Part shown: positions 1 through 10,500 of the stretch, in pieces
Layout: each line of letters opens with the position of its first letter
Numbering within the stretch: the stretch's first letter is position 1
Source of the DNA: Methylobacterium persicinum
Lineage (GTDB): Bacteria; Pseudomonadota; Alphaproteobacteria; Rhizobiales; Beijerinckiaceae
Reading direction: 5' to 3'
Assembly: GCF_022179525.1 (NCBI RefSeq)
Contig: NZ_BPQX01000033.1
Span: 186,001-250,000, forward strand
DNA length: 64,000 bases
The notes under the pieces: generated by a model
Seen by the model: the letters and a program-made list of their open reading frames with translations, nothing else
Told to the model about the DNA's origin: nothing
Database searches by the model: none
Translations under genes and position numbers: made by a program

Positions 1-917
<917 letters not shown>

Positions 918-1067
918 GTGCCAACGGTCCTTGGAACGAGCGGCGCGGGTCGCGCGGCAGGGGGAGCGGGTTGGCAAGTGCCCCTATCACGCCCGGAGCG
1001 GCCACGCCAATGCGAGGATGCCGCTCCGCAGCAAGACGATGTGCATGGCTCGCGGGTTCGTGCGGCC

Positions 1068-1955
1068 TCAGCGGCCGGGAACGGGGGCGCCCTTGTCCCC
1101 ATATTCCGGCGGCAGGCCGATATAATCGGCCACGATGCCGTCGATGCCCGGCGCCCGGCCGAAAGCCTCGCAGTCGGGATCGAGGGGTGCCTCGCCGAGC
1201 ATGGTCACGCGGATGCGGTCCCAGGTTGGCAGGGTGTTCGGCGCCGTGAACGGATCCTCGGCCTTGGCGAGCAGGTAGCCGAAATCCTGGCCGAAATCGC
1301 CTGCGAGATCATAGGGGTCGCTGGCGGCCGAGAAGCGTGGCTGGCTGGTGAAGGAGTTTGCCGCCCCGCCCCACACCATGGCGGCCCGCTGCTGGTGGCG
1401 GCGGTCGAGCGCCTCCGCCTCCACCGTCAGGCTGCCGAGGCCGATCGGCAGGCGCGGGATCGGAATGCGGCCGATGCCGTCGGCGAAACCTACACCGACC
1501 TGGGACGCGATGCTGACCGCCGCGGATCCGGCGATGGTCCCGCCGGCCCCGATGAGGTTCGTGGGCTCGACGCGGGTGACCTGCGCCCGGACGGTCAGGT
1601 CCGCGTCGCGGCTCGTCACCACGTCGTAGCGCAGGGAAAGGTCGTAGCAGAGCGCCCGGTCCGCCGCGTTGGCGATCAGGCGACGGTCCGCGGCCGTGAG
1701 GGGAGCCGAACCCTCGACGTTGGCAGGAAAGGCGGTCGGGATGATGCGCACTGTGCGCGCGCGCTCCAGGGCCGGCCGGTCGATGTAGAGCCGCGCCTCT
1801 GTCGCCGTCGAGGTGGTCCGCTGGAGGCGGTCGTAGCGGGTGAGAGAACCTGTATCGTTCAACAGGACGGTGCCGCAGGCCGCGACTCCCGACATCAGGA
1901 CCGCCGCGGTCAGAAGACGTGACAAGGCGCGACGGTCGAACCGGCTGGGATGCAT
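1068..1955 (-). CDS. DUF3313-type lipoprotein
   Basis: This is a predicted envelope lipoprotein of 295 residues. The start chosen is the ATG at 1955, giving MHPSRFDRRALSRLL, a basic n-region, then a hydrophobic stretch and the lipobox-like SGVAAC. The frame stays open upstream to 2030 but that would place 25 charged residues before the signal peptide. The mature part is polar, with LYIDRPALERARTVRIIP and a glycine/alanine-rich central segment, consistent with the DUF3313 lipoprotein family as I remember it. Function is unknown. It lies downstream of an MFS gene on the opposite strand and does not appear to share an operon with guaB. Confidence 0.7.
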   Translation of the reverse strand: MHPSRFDRRALSRLLTAAVLMSGVAACGTVLLNDTGSLTRYDRLQRTTSTATEARLYIDRPALERARTVRIIPTAFPANVEGSAPLTAADRRLIANAADRALCYDLSLRYDVVTSRDADLTVRAQVTRVEPTNLIGAGGTIAGSAAVSIASQVGVGFADGIGRIPIPRLPIGLGSLTVEAEALDRRHQQRAAMVWGGAANSFTSQPRFSAASDPYDLAGDFGQDFGYLLAKAEDPFTAPNTLPTWDRIRVTMLGEAPLDPDCEAFGRAPGIDGIVADYIGLPPEYGDKGAPVPGR

Positions 1956-2183
1956 CCGCTCTCTCTGTATCCCCCGCCCAAGGGTGCAGCGACTGCCGGG
2001 CAGGATCGGACGGGCGCGGCGCCCATCCATCCGCCAAGCTTATCCGTCACGCCGACGTGATGATAGCGGTCACGCTGTCGTGCCCATGCCGGCGCACCAT
2101 CCGTGTGGCTTCGCGGATACAATCTTGAAACGTCGCGGTGAGAGAGGCCGCAACCGTAGTTCCGTTCGTGCGTCTCCCGTCCG

Positions 2184-3620
2184 ATGCCCCGTTCCTCGAC
2201 CCTCTCCCTCCGGATCGTTCCTCTTACGGTTGCGACGGCCCTGTTCATGGAGAACACGGACTCGACCGTGATCGCCACGGCCCTGCCGAGCATCGCCGCG
2301 AGCCTGCACGAAGATCCGATCGCCCTGAAGCTCGCCCTGACGTCCTACCTCGTCAGCTTGGCGATCTTCATCCCCGTCAGCGGCTGGGCGGCCGACCGCT
2401 ATGGGGCCCGCACCGTGTTCCGGGCGGCCCTGTGTGTGTTCCTGGCCGGGTCGCTGGCTTGCGCCGGCGCCAACGGCCTCGGCTGGTTCGTGGCGGCGCG
2501 GTTCCTCCAGGGTATCGGCGGCGCGATGATGGTTCCCGTGGGGCGCCTCGTGGTGTTGCGCTCGGCGCCCAAAGCGCAGCTCGTCACCGCCCTCTCGTAT
2601 CTCACCTTGCCGGCGATGGTCGGGCCGGTGATCGGGCCGCCGCTCGGCGGGTTGATCACCACCTGGCTCGACTGGCGGTGGATCTTCTTCATCAACGTGC
2701 CTATCGGCATCGTCGGCTTGATCCTGGCGAGCCTGTATTTCGAGGATCTGCGCGAGCCGGACCGGCCGCCTCTGGACGTGTTGGGATTCCTTCTCCTCGG
2801 CGGCGGCCTCGCCTCCCTGATGCTCGGCCTCGCCTCCATGGGGCGGCACCTATTGCCGGCTACCGTTTCCTGGGGTTGCTTCGTTGCGGGGGGAATCCTT
2901 TTGCCCCTGTATTTCTGGCGGTCGCGCCGGGTTGAGCACCCCGTGGTGCGCCTCGACCTGCTCCGTTATCCGACGTTCCGGGCGGCGGTGACCGGGGGAA
3001 GCCTGTTCCGCATCGGAACCGGGGCGATCCCGTTCCTGCTGCCGCTGATGCTGCAGATCGGCTTCGGCCTTGATGCCCTTCGATCCGGCCTCATCACCTT
3101 CGCGGCCGCAGCCGGCGCGATGTTCGTGAAGACACTCGCACCGACGATCCTGCGGCGCTTCGGCTTCCGCCGGGTCATGGTGGTCAACGCCGTCCTCGCA
3201 TCGGCCTTCCTGGCGGTGAACGGCCTCTACACGGTGCAGACGCCGCATCTCGTGATGCTCGCGATCCTCTTCATCGGAGGCTGCAGCCGCTCGGTGCAGT
3301 TCACCTGTGTCAACGCCATCGCCTATGCCGATCTCGACAAGCGCGAAATGAGCGCAGCCACAAGCTTCGCCAGCGTGGCGCAGCAGCTCTCCCTGAGCCT
3401 AGGCGTCACCTTCGGGGCTCTGGCACTCGAAGCCACCGCCGGGTTCCATGGGCGCTCGGCGATCGAAGCCGCGGATTTTGGACCGGCCTTCTTCGCGGTG
3501 GCGGTGATCTCCTTGCTCTCGGTCTTTCCCTTCCGCGCCCTTTCACCCGAGGCGGGTGCCGAAGTGTCGGGACGGCAGATCGCCGCGACCCCGGCGAACG
3601 TGTCGCCCGGGCGCAGCTGA
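2184..3620 (+). CDS. MFS drug-efflux transporter (EmrB/QacA-like)
   Basis: This is an inner-membrane proton-driven exporter of the major facilitator superfamily, 478 residues. The N-terminus carries MENTDSTVIATALPSIAASL, typical of the DHA2 (EmrB/QacA) group, followed by the loop 2-3 motif in GWAADRYGARTVF and the antiporter-type motif GPVIGPPLGG. Hydrophobic helices run along the whole length. No membrane-fusion partner such as EmrA is next to it, so it probably works alone. The substrate cannot be told from sequence. The convergent DoxX gene ends six bases downstream. Confidence 0.85.
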   Translation: MPRSSTLSLRIVPLTVATALFMENTDSTVIATALPSIAASLHEDPIALKLALTSYLVSLAIFIPVSGWAADRYGARTVFRAALCVFLAGSLACAGANGLGWFVAARFLQGIGGAMMVPVGRLVVLRSAPKAQLVTALSYLTLPAMVGPVIGPPLGGLITTWLDWRWIFFINVPIGIVGLILASLYFEDLREPDRPPLDVLGFLLLGGGLASLMLGLASMGRHLLPATVSWGCFVAGGILLPLYFWRSRRVEHPVVRLDLLRYPTFRAAVTGGSLFRIGTGAIPFLLPLMLQIGFGLDALRSGLITFAAAAGAMFVKTLAPTILRRFGFRRVMVVNAVLASAFLAVNGLYTVQTPHLVMLAILFIGGCSRSVQFTCVNAIAYADLDKREMSAATSFASVAQQLSLSLGVTFGALALEATAGFHGRSAIEAADFGPAFFAVAVISLLSVFPFRALSPEAGAEVSGRQIAATPANVSPGRS

Positions 3621-3625
3621 AGCGA

Positions 3626-4123
3626 TCAGGCCGGACGGGCGGCCGGGGCGCGCCGTCCGGCGCTTCCCTTCGCCTTGGATTTCGCGGCGGGTTTGCCGGC
3701 GGACTTCATCGGCGCCCCGGTGCGCCAGCCCTGCCAACTCCAAGCCCCTGGCCCGGTGGTCGCGTAGATGAGGTAGCCCCCGGCGAGGCCGAGATCGGCC
3801 AGCATCAACGTCCGCTCGGCGACGAGCGCGGGCCCGGTGAACTGCCAGAAGGCGTGGAGCATGCACGCGGTGGTGGCAGCGAAGAGCGCCAGCGCGATCC
3901 CCGTGAGGCGGGGCAGCACGCCCACGATCAGCGCCAGCGGGCCGAACACCTGCACCACGACGGCCCCCGTCGCGACGGCGTTGGGAAAGGGCATACCCGC
4001 CCCCGCGAGGGTCAGGGCAAACCCGGAGACGTTCAGGGCGCGGGCGATCCCCGTCGGCAGAAGCGCTGCGGCGAGGAGGAGGCGCGCGGCGAGCAGGGTG
4101 CCATCATGGGCGCGGGGGAGCAT
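3626..4123 (-). CDS. DoxX family membrane protein
   Basis: This is a small integral membrane protein of 165 residues from the ATG at 4123 (a GTG at 4141 would add six). It has four hydrophobic segments, including LLAARLLLAAALLPTGIARA near the N-terminus and VVQVFGPLALIVGV in the middle, matching the DoxX fold. The C-terminus is a basic Lys/Ala/Arg-rich tail (KSAGKPAAKSKAKGSAGRR) that is likely cytoplasmic and disordered. DoxX proteins are linked to redox and quinone-related membrane functions, but this one has no informative neighbour. It is convergent with the MFS gene at 2184-3620. Confidence 0.75.
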   Translation of the reverse strand: MLPRAHDGTLLAARLLLAAALLPTGIARALNVSGFALTLAGAGMPFPNAVATGAVVVQVFGPLALIVGVLPRLTGIALALFAATTACMLHAFWQFTGPALVAERTLMLADLGLAGGYLIYATTGPGAWSWQGWRTGAPMKSAGKPAAKSKAKGSAGRRAPAARPA

Positions 4124-4200
4124 GGGGCGGGTCCGAAGCACGAAGGAATGCCCCGAGAGTCGCGGGATCCTTTGAACGGCCCGTTAAGCGCAACCGCAAA

Positions 4201-5463
4201 TCACGTGGATGATCCCTGGCCGAACAGGCGCCAACGCTCCGTCCAGGCGACGACGACGAGGGCGAGGGCGCCCAGCCCGGCATAGCCGAGCCCTATGGGC
4301 AGCACCGTCCCGTCGAAGGACTGTCCAATGGCGTAGCCGCAGGCCGCGCCCAGGATCGTGGTGTAGAAGCCCAGGAACGACGAAGCCGTGCCCGCCACCG
4401 CCCCGAGGGGCTCCAGGGCAAGGGCATTGAAGTTGGGCATGGCGAAGCTAATCAGGAACTGGTTCGCCGCCAGCACCGCCAGGAACAGAGCCAGGGGCGG
4501 GTGACCGCCATAGGCGAGGCCAACCGCGACCTGGACGAGGCCGACAAGCGTGAAGGCCAAGGTGCCGGCATGAGACAGGCGGCGCATCCCGAGCCGCCGC
4601 ACCACCCGTGAGTTGATGAGGGTCGCCGCGCCCATGGCCCCCGCCACCATTCCGAAGGCGAGCGGGAACAGGGGGCCGAGGCGGTAGAGGCCGGTATCGA
4701 ACACCTGCTCGGCCGAGCCGACATAGCCCATGATGCAGCCGGTGAGCAGGCCGAGCGCCGTGGCGTATCCCACGGCGACGCGTGTCGAGACGGTCAGGCG
4801 CACGGCCTGGATGGTGGCTTTCAAAGAGAGCGGGCGCCGGTATTCCGGATGCAGGGTCTCCGGCATGCGCCAGCCGAACCACGCCGTCAGGATGAAGGCG
4901 AGCACCAGCATCGAGATGAAGACGTAGATCCACGATCCGAACGCCAGCATCGCCCCGCCGATCGCCGGGGCGATCATCGGCACGATCAGAAAGACCATCA
5001 TGATCAGGGACATGACGCTCGCCATGTCCCGGCCTGCGAACCGGTCCCGCACGATGGCCGTGGACAGAACACGCCCCCCCGCTGCGCCGATCCCCTGGAT
5101 CACCCGCGCGGCGAGCAGCCAGCCGAAGCTCGGCGCCACCATCGCCAGAAGGCACCCGGCGACGTAGACGCCGAGGCTGGCCATCAGCACAGGCCGCCGT
5201 CCGAGGGAGTCCGAGAGCGGGCCGTAGATGATCTGCGCCGGCCCGAAGCCCAACATGTAGACGTAGACGAGGAGCTGGAGGTGGTTCGGGTCCGAGACGG
5301 CGAACCGCGACTCGATCGCCGGAAAGGCCGGCAGCAGGTTGTCGATGGAGATCGCCGTCACCGCCATCATCAAAGCGACGATGGTGACGAACTCTGTGAA
5401 GCCGGGCCCGGCCCAGGCCCGGCGAGTTTCGGCGGCCTTCACGGTCGGAAGGGCATCGGACAA
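4201..5463 (-). CDS. MFS multidrug exporter, Bcr/CflA type
   Basis: This is a 420-residue, 12-helix exporter of the Bcr/CflA subfamily. The N-terminus has ISIDNLLPAFPAIESRF, followed by LGFGPAQIIYGPLSDSLGRR, the strongly conserved loop 2-3 signature of this subfamily, and RVIQGIGAAGGRVLSTAIVR in helix 4. It lies on the same strand as a second MFS gene at 5656-6945, with about 190 bases between them that I cannot assign. Substrates of the family include bicyclomycin and chloramphenicol, but nothing in the sequence fixes the substrate here. Confidence 0.85.
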   Translation of the reverse strand: MSDALPTVKAAETRRAWAGPGFTEFVTIVALMMAVTAISIDNLLPAFPAIESRFAVSDPNHLQLLVYVYMLGFGPAQIIYGPLSDSLGRRPVLMASLGVYVAGCLLAMVAPSFGWLLAARVIQGIGAAGGRVLSTAIVRDRFAGRDMASVMSLIMMVFLIVPMIAPAIGGAMLAFGSWIYVFISMLVLAFILTAWFGWRMPETLHPEYRRPLSLKATIQAVRLTVSTRVAVGYATALGLLTGCIMGYVGSAEQVFDTGLYRLGPLFPLAFGMVAGAMGAATLINSRVVRRLGMRRLSHAGTLAFTLVGLVQVAVGLAYGGHPPLALFLAVLAANQFLISFAMPNFNALALEPLGAVAGTASSFLGFYTTILGAACGYAIGQSFDGTVLPIGLGYAGLGALALVVVAWTERWRLFGQGSST

Positions 5464-5655
5464 AAGGCGGCTCGCTGCGACGGTGCGGGACAGTCACCCC
5501 TCACCGCCATCGCGTGCCCGGCGAAACGTCCCCAAGAGGGAGGATCATTGAGCGGAGCGCTGCCCAGGATCGCTTCGTGGCGCGCGATGACGGGATGAAA
5601 TGGGCCGACTGCGGGTGGCGCTGTTTACGCCACAACGCCCCGCGTGTGCCGCAGT

Positions 5656-6945
5656 TCAGGCCGGCAGCGGGCGCATCGCCTCCTCCGCCTCGGTCTTGCG
5701 CCCGACGAACAGCGCCATCATCGCCGCCACGAGGCAGAGGATCCCCGCCGCCACGAAGGCCTCGAGATAGGTGCCGGTCGCGGTGCGGCCGACGCCCGCC
5801 AGCCACGCCGCGGAGGCGGCGCCGATCTGGTGGGCGGCGGCGATCCAGCCGAACATCAACGCGGCGTTGCCCTCGCCGAACGCCTTGCCGGCGAGGTTGA
5901 CCGTGGGCGGCACGGTGGCGATCCAATCGAGCCCGTAGAACACCGCGAACAGCGACAGGCCGTAGAAGCTGAGATCGAACGAGTAGGGGAGGAAGATCAG
6001 AGAGAGGCCGCGCAGGGCGTAGTACCACGCCAGCAGCTTGCGGGAATCGAACCGGTCGGTGAGCCAACCGGATGCGGTGGTGCCCACGAGGTCGCAAATC
6101 CCCATCAAGGCCAACAGGCCGGCGGCGGTCACTTCCGGGATGCCGTGGTCGAAGCAGGCCGGGATGAGGTGGGTGCCGATCAATCCGTTGGTGGATGCGC
6201 CGCAAATGAAGAACGTGCCCGCCAGCAGCCAGAAATCCTTCGAGCGCAGGCCCATCGCGAGCCCCCGCAGGGCGCGCTTGGCGGGGTTCTCGGTGTAAAC
6301 GGGCGCGGGCTGAAGGGCGGTCTCCCCATACCGGGGAAGACCGAGATCGGCGGGCCGGTCCCGCAGGAGCAACAGCACCAGGGGAACGAGCGCCAGGGTC
6401 ACGGCCGCGACGACGAGGGAGACCGTGCGCCAGCCGTGATTGACCGCGAGGCTCGCCAGGAGTGGCAGGAAGACGAGCTGCCCCGTGGCGCTGCTGGCTG
6501 TCAGAAGGCCCAGCACGAGCCCCCGGCGCTGGCCGAACCACCTCCCGGCCACCGTCGCCCCGAGAACGTTGGCGACCATTCCGGAGCCCGAGCCGACGAC
6601 GAGGCCCCAGAGCAGCAGCATCTGCCACGGCGTCTGCATCAGGCTGGTGGCGCTGGTGCCGATGGCCAGGATGACGAGGGCTCCGCAGACGGAGGCCCGG
6701 AGCCCGAACCTCTCGATGATCGCCACCGCGAACGGCCCGATCATCCCATAGAGGAAGATGTTGACCGCGATGGCGACGCCGATCGTCGCGGCGCTCCAGC
6801 CGAACTCCTTCTCCCACGGCACGATAAGAACGCCCGGCGTGGCGCGCACCCCCGCTCCGACCAGCAGGACCAGGAACGTCATCGCCGCAACGACCCAGGC
6901 ATAATGGACGCGGGGGTTGGCGCGGGCTTGCGCTTGGGAGGTCAT
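5656..6945 (-). CDS. MFS transporter, oxalate/formate-antiporter-like
   Basis: This is a 429-residue major facilitator transporter. It begins with VHYAWVVAAMTFLVLLVGAG and carries GVLIVPWEKEFGWS, typical of the OFA/monocarboxylate-like branch, then VAGRWFGQRRGLVLGLLTAS in helix 4 and FFICGASTNGLIGTHLIPAC in the second half. It starts 27 bases after the stop of the marR gene on the same strand, so the two are almost certainly one transcript. The pairing suggests that the ligand sensed by MarR is a substrate of this transporter. The ligand identity is unknown. Confidence 0.82.
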   Translation of the reverse strand: MTSQAQARANPRVHYAWVVAAMTFLVLLVGAGVRATPGVLIVPWEKEFGWSAATIGVAIAVNIFLYGMIGPFAVAIIERFGLRASVCGALVILAIGTSATSLMQTPWQMLLLWGLVVGSGSGMVANVLGATVAGRWFGQRRGLVLGLLTASSATGQLVFLPLLASLAVNHGWRTVSLVVAAVTLALVPLVLLLLRDRPADLGLPRYGETALQPAPVYTENPAKRALRGLAMGLRSKDFWLLAGTFFICGASTNGLIGTHLIPACFDHGIPEVTAAGLLALMGICDLVGTTASGWLTDRFDSRKLLAWYYALRGLSLIFLPYSFDLSFYGLSLFAVFYGLDWIATVPPTVNLAGKAFGEGNAALMFGWIAAAHQIGAASAAWLAGVGRTATGTYLEAFVAAGILCLVAAMMALFVGRKTEAEEAMRPLPA

Positions 6946-6972
6946 CGCTTCCGGTCTCCTGCCCTCACGGGC

Positions 6973-7395
6973 TCACTCCGCGCTCAAGGCGGCGGCCAGC
7001 GCCTGCACCGAGCCGGGATCGACCCGCTGCGCCAGTCGGTCCTGCGCGCGCTGCCAGTGCGGCAGCGCCCCGGCGAGGGCTGCGCGGCCCTCCTCCGTCA
7101 ATTCGGCGAGGCGGCTTCGCGCATCGGCTGCATCGGCAGTGACGCGAACGAGGCCGCGCCGCTCGAGGGGATCGAGGTTGCGCGCCATGGTTGTGCGTTC
7201 GAGGGCGGCCTTTGCCGCGAGCCGCGTGACGGGCAGCGGACCACACCGGTCGAGGATCTTCAGGATGGCGAATTGCGTCACCCGCAGGCCGGTCGGACGC
7301 AGGGCCTGATCGTAGAGCGCCGTCGCTGCCCGGGCAGCCCGCCGGAGCACGCCGCATGTGCAGAAATCGCTCTCGTAGGTCGGCGTGCCGTTCAT
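6973..7395 (-). CDS. MarR family transcriptional regulator
   Basis: This is a 140-residue winged-helix regulator. The ATG at 7395 (MNGTPTYESDFCTCGVLRR) is preferred to a GTG at 7413 because the upstream GTG falls inside a palindrome. The HTH is in LPVTRLAAKAALERTTMARN and the wing in LVRVTADAADARSRLAELTE, where DARSR is the typical wing motif. Two close cysteines (FCTC) near the N-terminus could be redox active, an inference. It leads an operon with the MFS gene at 5656-6945 and is divergent from the glutamate dehydrogenase gene. Confidence 0.85.
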   Translation of the reverse strand: MNGTPTYESDFCTCGVLRRAARAATALYDQALRPTGLRVTQFAILKILDRCGPLPVTRLAAKAALERTTMARNLDPLERRGLVRVTADAADARSRLAELTEEGRAALAGALPHWQRAQDRLAQRVDPGSVQALAAALSAE

Positions 7396-7397
7396 GG

Positions 7398-7417
7398 ATA
7401 CGTGTATATGCACCTAT
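7398..7417. promoter_or_regulatory. candidate MarR operator palindrome
   Basis: The sequence ATACGTGTATATGCACCTAT is a 20-base inverted repeat in which 8 of 10 base pairs are complementary. It begins two bases upstream of the chosen marR start codon, in a short AT-rich island. MarR proteins bind palindromes of about this size and usually repress their own operon, so autoregulation of marR and the MFS gene is the natural reading. Binding is inferred. Confidence 0.5.
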
Positions 7418-7541
7418 CACTGCCTCGGCAAGCTGGTGACGGATGGCGATGATCGACGCTGCCACGGTCGGCACCGTCATCGACTCGGGGCGTACCTCTG
7501 ATAACCCTCACGGCGGCTGACACCCGGTCCGGGAGACGCAC

Positions 7542-10500
7542 ATGACCCTCGAAACTGCGACTGCCCTCTCCTCGCACGAAGAGCGCAGTGCGCGCTCGGG
7601 GTTGATCGATGCCGCAGTCGATCTGGTGTCGGGTCAGGGCGGCCCCGGTGGATTCGTCCGCGATCTCTTCGGCCGCGTCCCGCCTGAGGACCTCGCGCCC
7701 TACTCCGCCGATGCCTTGGCGGAATTCGCGAGCCGGGCGCGGGACTTCCTGTCCCTGCCCCGCCGGCCCGGCGATCCCGCCCGGCTGCGCTTCTCCGACC
7801 TCGCGGTGAGGCGCGAGGGCCGGACCCGGGACATGACGGTCATGGAGATCATCAACGACAACCGACCCTTCCTCCTCGATTCGACCCTCGCCGCCCTGGC
7901 CGCCCAGGGGCTGAGCACCGATCTGGTGGCCCACCCCATCCTCGGCGTCGAACGAGATGGGAACGGCGCCCTAGTCCGCGTCGTCGGCGAGACGACTGCC
8001 GACGCCCACGGGACCCTTGCCCGGGAAAGCCTGATCCATCTCCATCTCGACCGGCTGGAAGGCGAGGCACGCAAGATCCTCGAAGCGAGCTTGGTGCAGG
8101 TGCACCACGACGTGGCGCACGTCGTCGCGGATCATGCGGCGATGAGCGATCGCCTGTCGTCCCTCGCAGCGGATTACGGACGGACGCCCTCGCCCCTGCC
8201 GGAGGAGGAAACTGCCGAAGCCCGTGCCTTCCTGACATGGCTCGGAGATGGTCACTTCACGCTGCTCGGCATGCAGGAGCACGGCATTCAGGGGGAGGCA
8301 CATCCCCTGGTCCCAGGCTCGAGCCTCGGCGTGCTAAGGGATCCCGGCACCGCGGTGCTCCGCCGGGGCGGAAGCCTCGTGGACTATACGCCGGAGATCC
8401 TCGCCTTCCTGGAAGAGCCCCAGGCGCTCATCATCACCAAGGCGAGCGCCAAGAGCCGGGTCCGCCGGGCCGCGCATCTCGATTACGTCGGGGTGAAGCT
8501 ATTCTCTCCGGCTGGCAAGCTCTCCGGCGAAATCCGCCTCGTCGGCCTCTTCACCGCCGCCGCCTATGCGAGCCCCGCCCGCGAGGTGCCGGTGGTTCGC
8601 CGTAAGGTGGAGGCCGTGGTGGACCGGGCCGGACTCGATCCGACGAGCCACGCCGGCCGCAGCCTCCTCGCCGTGCTTGAGGACTATCCCCGCGACGAAC
8701 TGTTTCAAATCGACGTGGGCCGCCTGACCCGGTTCGCCCTGGGGATCGTCGACCTCGCCGACCGCCCGCGGATCCGGGTCCTGTCCCGCCCGGACCGGTT
8801 CGGGCGCTTCGTCTCCCTCCTCGTCTACGTTCCGAAGGACCGCTACGATTCGGGCGTCCGGGCGCGGATCGGCGCTTACCTCGCAGAGAGCTACGGCGGC
8901 CGGCTCACCGTCGCGCAGCCGGATTTTCCGGAAGGCCCCCTGGCCCGCACCCACTACATCATCGGCCTCGCCGACCAGGATGTGCCGGAGCGCGATCCGG
9001 CCACCCTCGAGGCGGGGATCGCCCGGATCGTCCGCACCTGGGCCGACGGCCTTCGCGCGGCGCTTGCCGAGCGGAACGACGGCAGCCGGGCGAGGGCCCT
9101 CGCCGCCCGCTACGCCGAGGCGTTCTCCGCGGCCTACCGGGAGAGCTTCCTGCCCGAGGTCGCGGTGGAGGACATCGCGATCCTCGAATCCTTAAGCGAG
9201 GCGAACCCGCGCGCCGTGTCGATCAGCCGGCGCGAGACGGACCCGCCTCCGCAGATCCGCCTGAAGGTCTTTTCCAGGGGAACGGCGATCGCCCTCTCGG
9301 ACCGGGTCCCCGGCCTGGAAAATCTGGGCTTCCGGGTCCTCAACGAGCGGACCTATCGTATCGTCCCGGCTGGAGTGAGCGAGGCCGAGCGGGTCTGGTT
9401 GCACGACATGCTGATCGAGCGCGCGACCGGCGCTCCCATCGACGTGCCGGCCCTCGAAACGCCCCTCGCGTCGGCGATGCTCGCCATCGCCGACGACCTC
9501 GCCGAATCGGACGGCTTCAACCGCCTCGTCCTCGAAGCCGCCCTCCCCTGGCGGGACGCGGCGCTCCTGCGCGCCTTCGGCCGGTACCTGCGCCAGCTCC
9601 GCATCCGCTACGGCCAGGATTACCTCGCCGGCACCCTCGCCCGCCACGCCGGCATCGCCCGGGACCTTGTGGCCCTGTTCCGCGCCCGCTTCGACCCTGC
9701 TTTGGAGGGAGATCACGACGCCGCCCAGGCTGAGATCCGCGCCCGGATCGAAGCGGCCCTGGCGGGGGTGACGAGCCTCGACGACGACCGCATCCTTCGG
9801 CGGTTCGTGAACCTGATCGAGGCGTCGATCCGCACGAACTTCTTTCAGACCGACGAAGCCGGCGCCCCCCGCGGAACGATCAGCTTCAAGTTCGCCTGCG
9901 CCAAGGTGTCGGGGATGCCCCTGCCCCGGCCGCTCTTCGAGATCTTCGTCTACTCGCCCCGGGTCGAGGGGGTGCATCTGCGCTTCGGCTATGTTGCCCG
10001 CGGCGGCCTGCGCTGGTCTGACAGGCCGGAGGATTTCCGCACCGAGATCCTGGGTCTCGTGAAGGCGCAGCAGGTAAAGAACGCGGTGATCGTGCCGGTG
10101 GGGGCGAAGGGCGGCTTCTATCCCAAGCGTCTCCCGCCGGCCGGTGATCGCGCCGCCTGGATGGCCGAGGGCACGGAGAGCTACCGGATTTTCATCCGCA
10201 CCCTCCTCGAGCTCACGGACAACATCGTCGATGGGGAGATCGTCCCCCCGCCCAACACCGTCCGTCAGGACGCCGACGATGCCTACCTCGTGGTCGCCGC
10301 CGACAAGGGCACCGCGACCTTCTCCGACATCGCCAACGCCATCTCCATCGAGAAGGGCCATTGGCTCGGGGATGCCTTCGCCTCGGGCGGCAGCCAGGGT
10401 TACGACCACAAGGGTATGGGCATCACCGCCCGGGGCGCCTGGGAGGCCGTGAAGCGGCACTTCCGCGAGATGGACGTGGACACCCAGTCCGATCCGTTCA

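Noticed and set aside
5644-7452. Long plus-strand frame of 602 codons over the MFS and marR genes
   Set aside because: It is antisense to clear MFS and MarR genes, with a Gln/Arg/Gly-rich composition typical of shadow frames.
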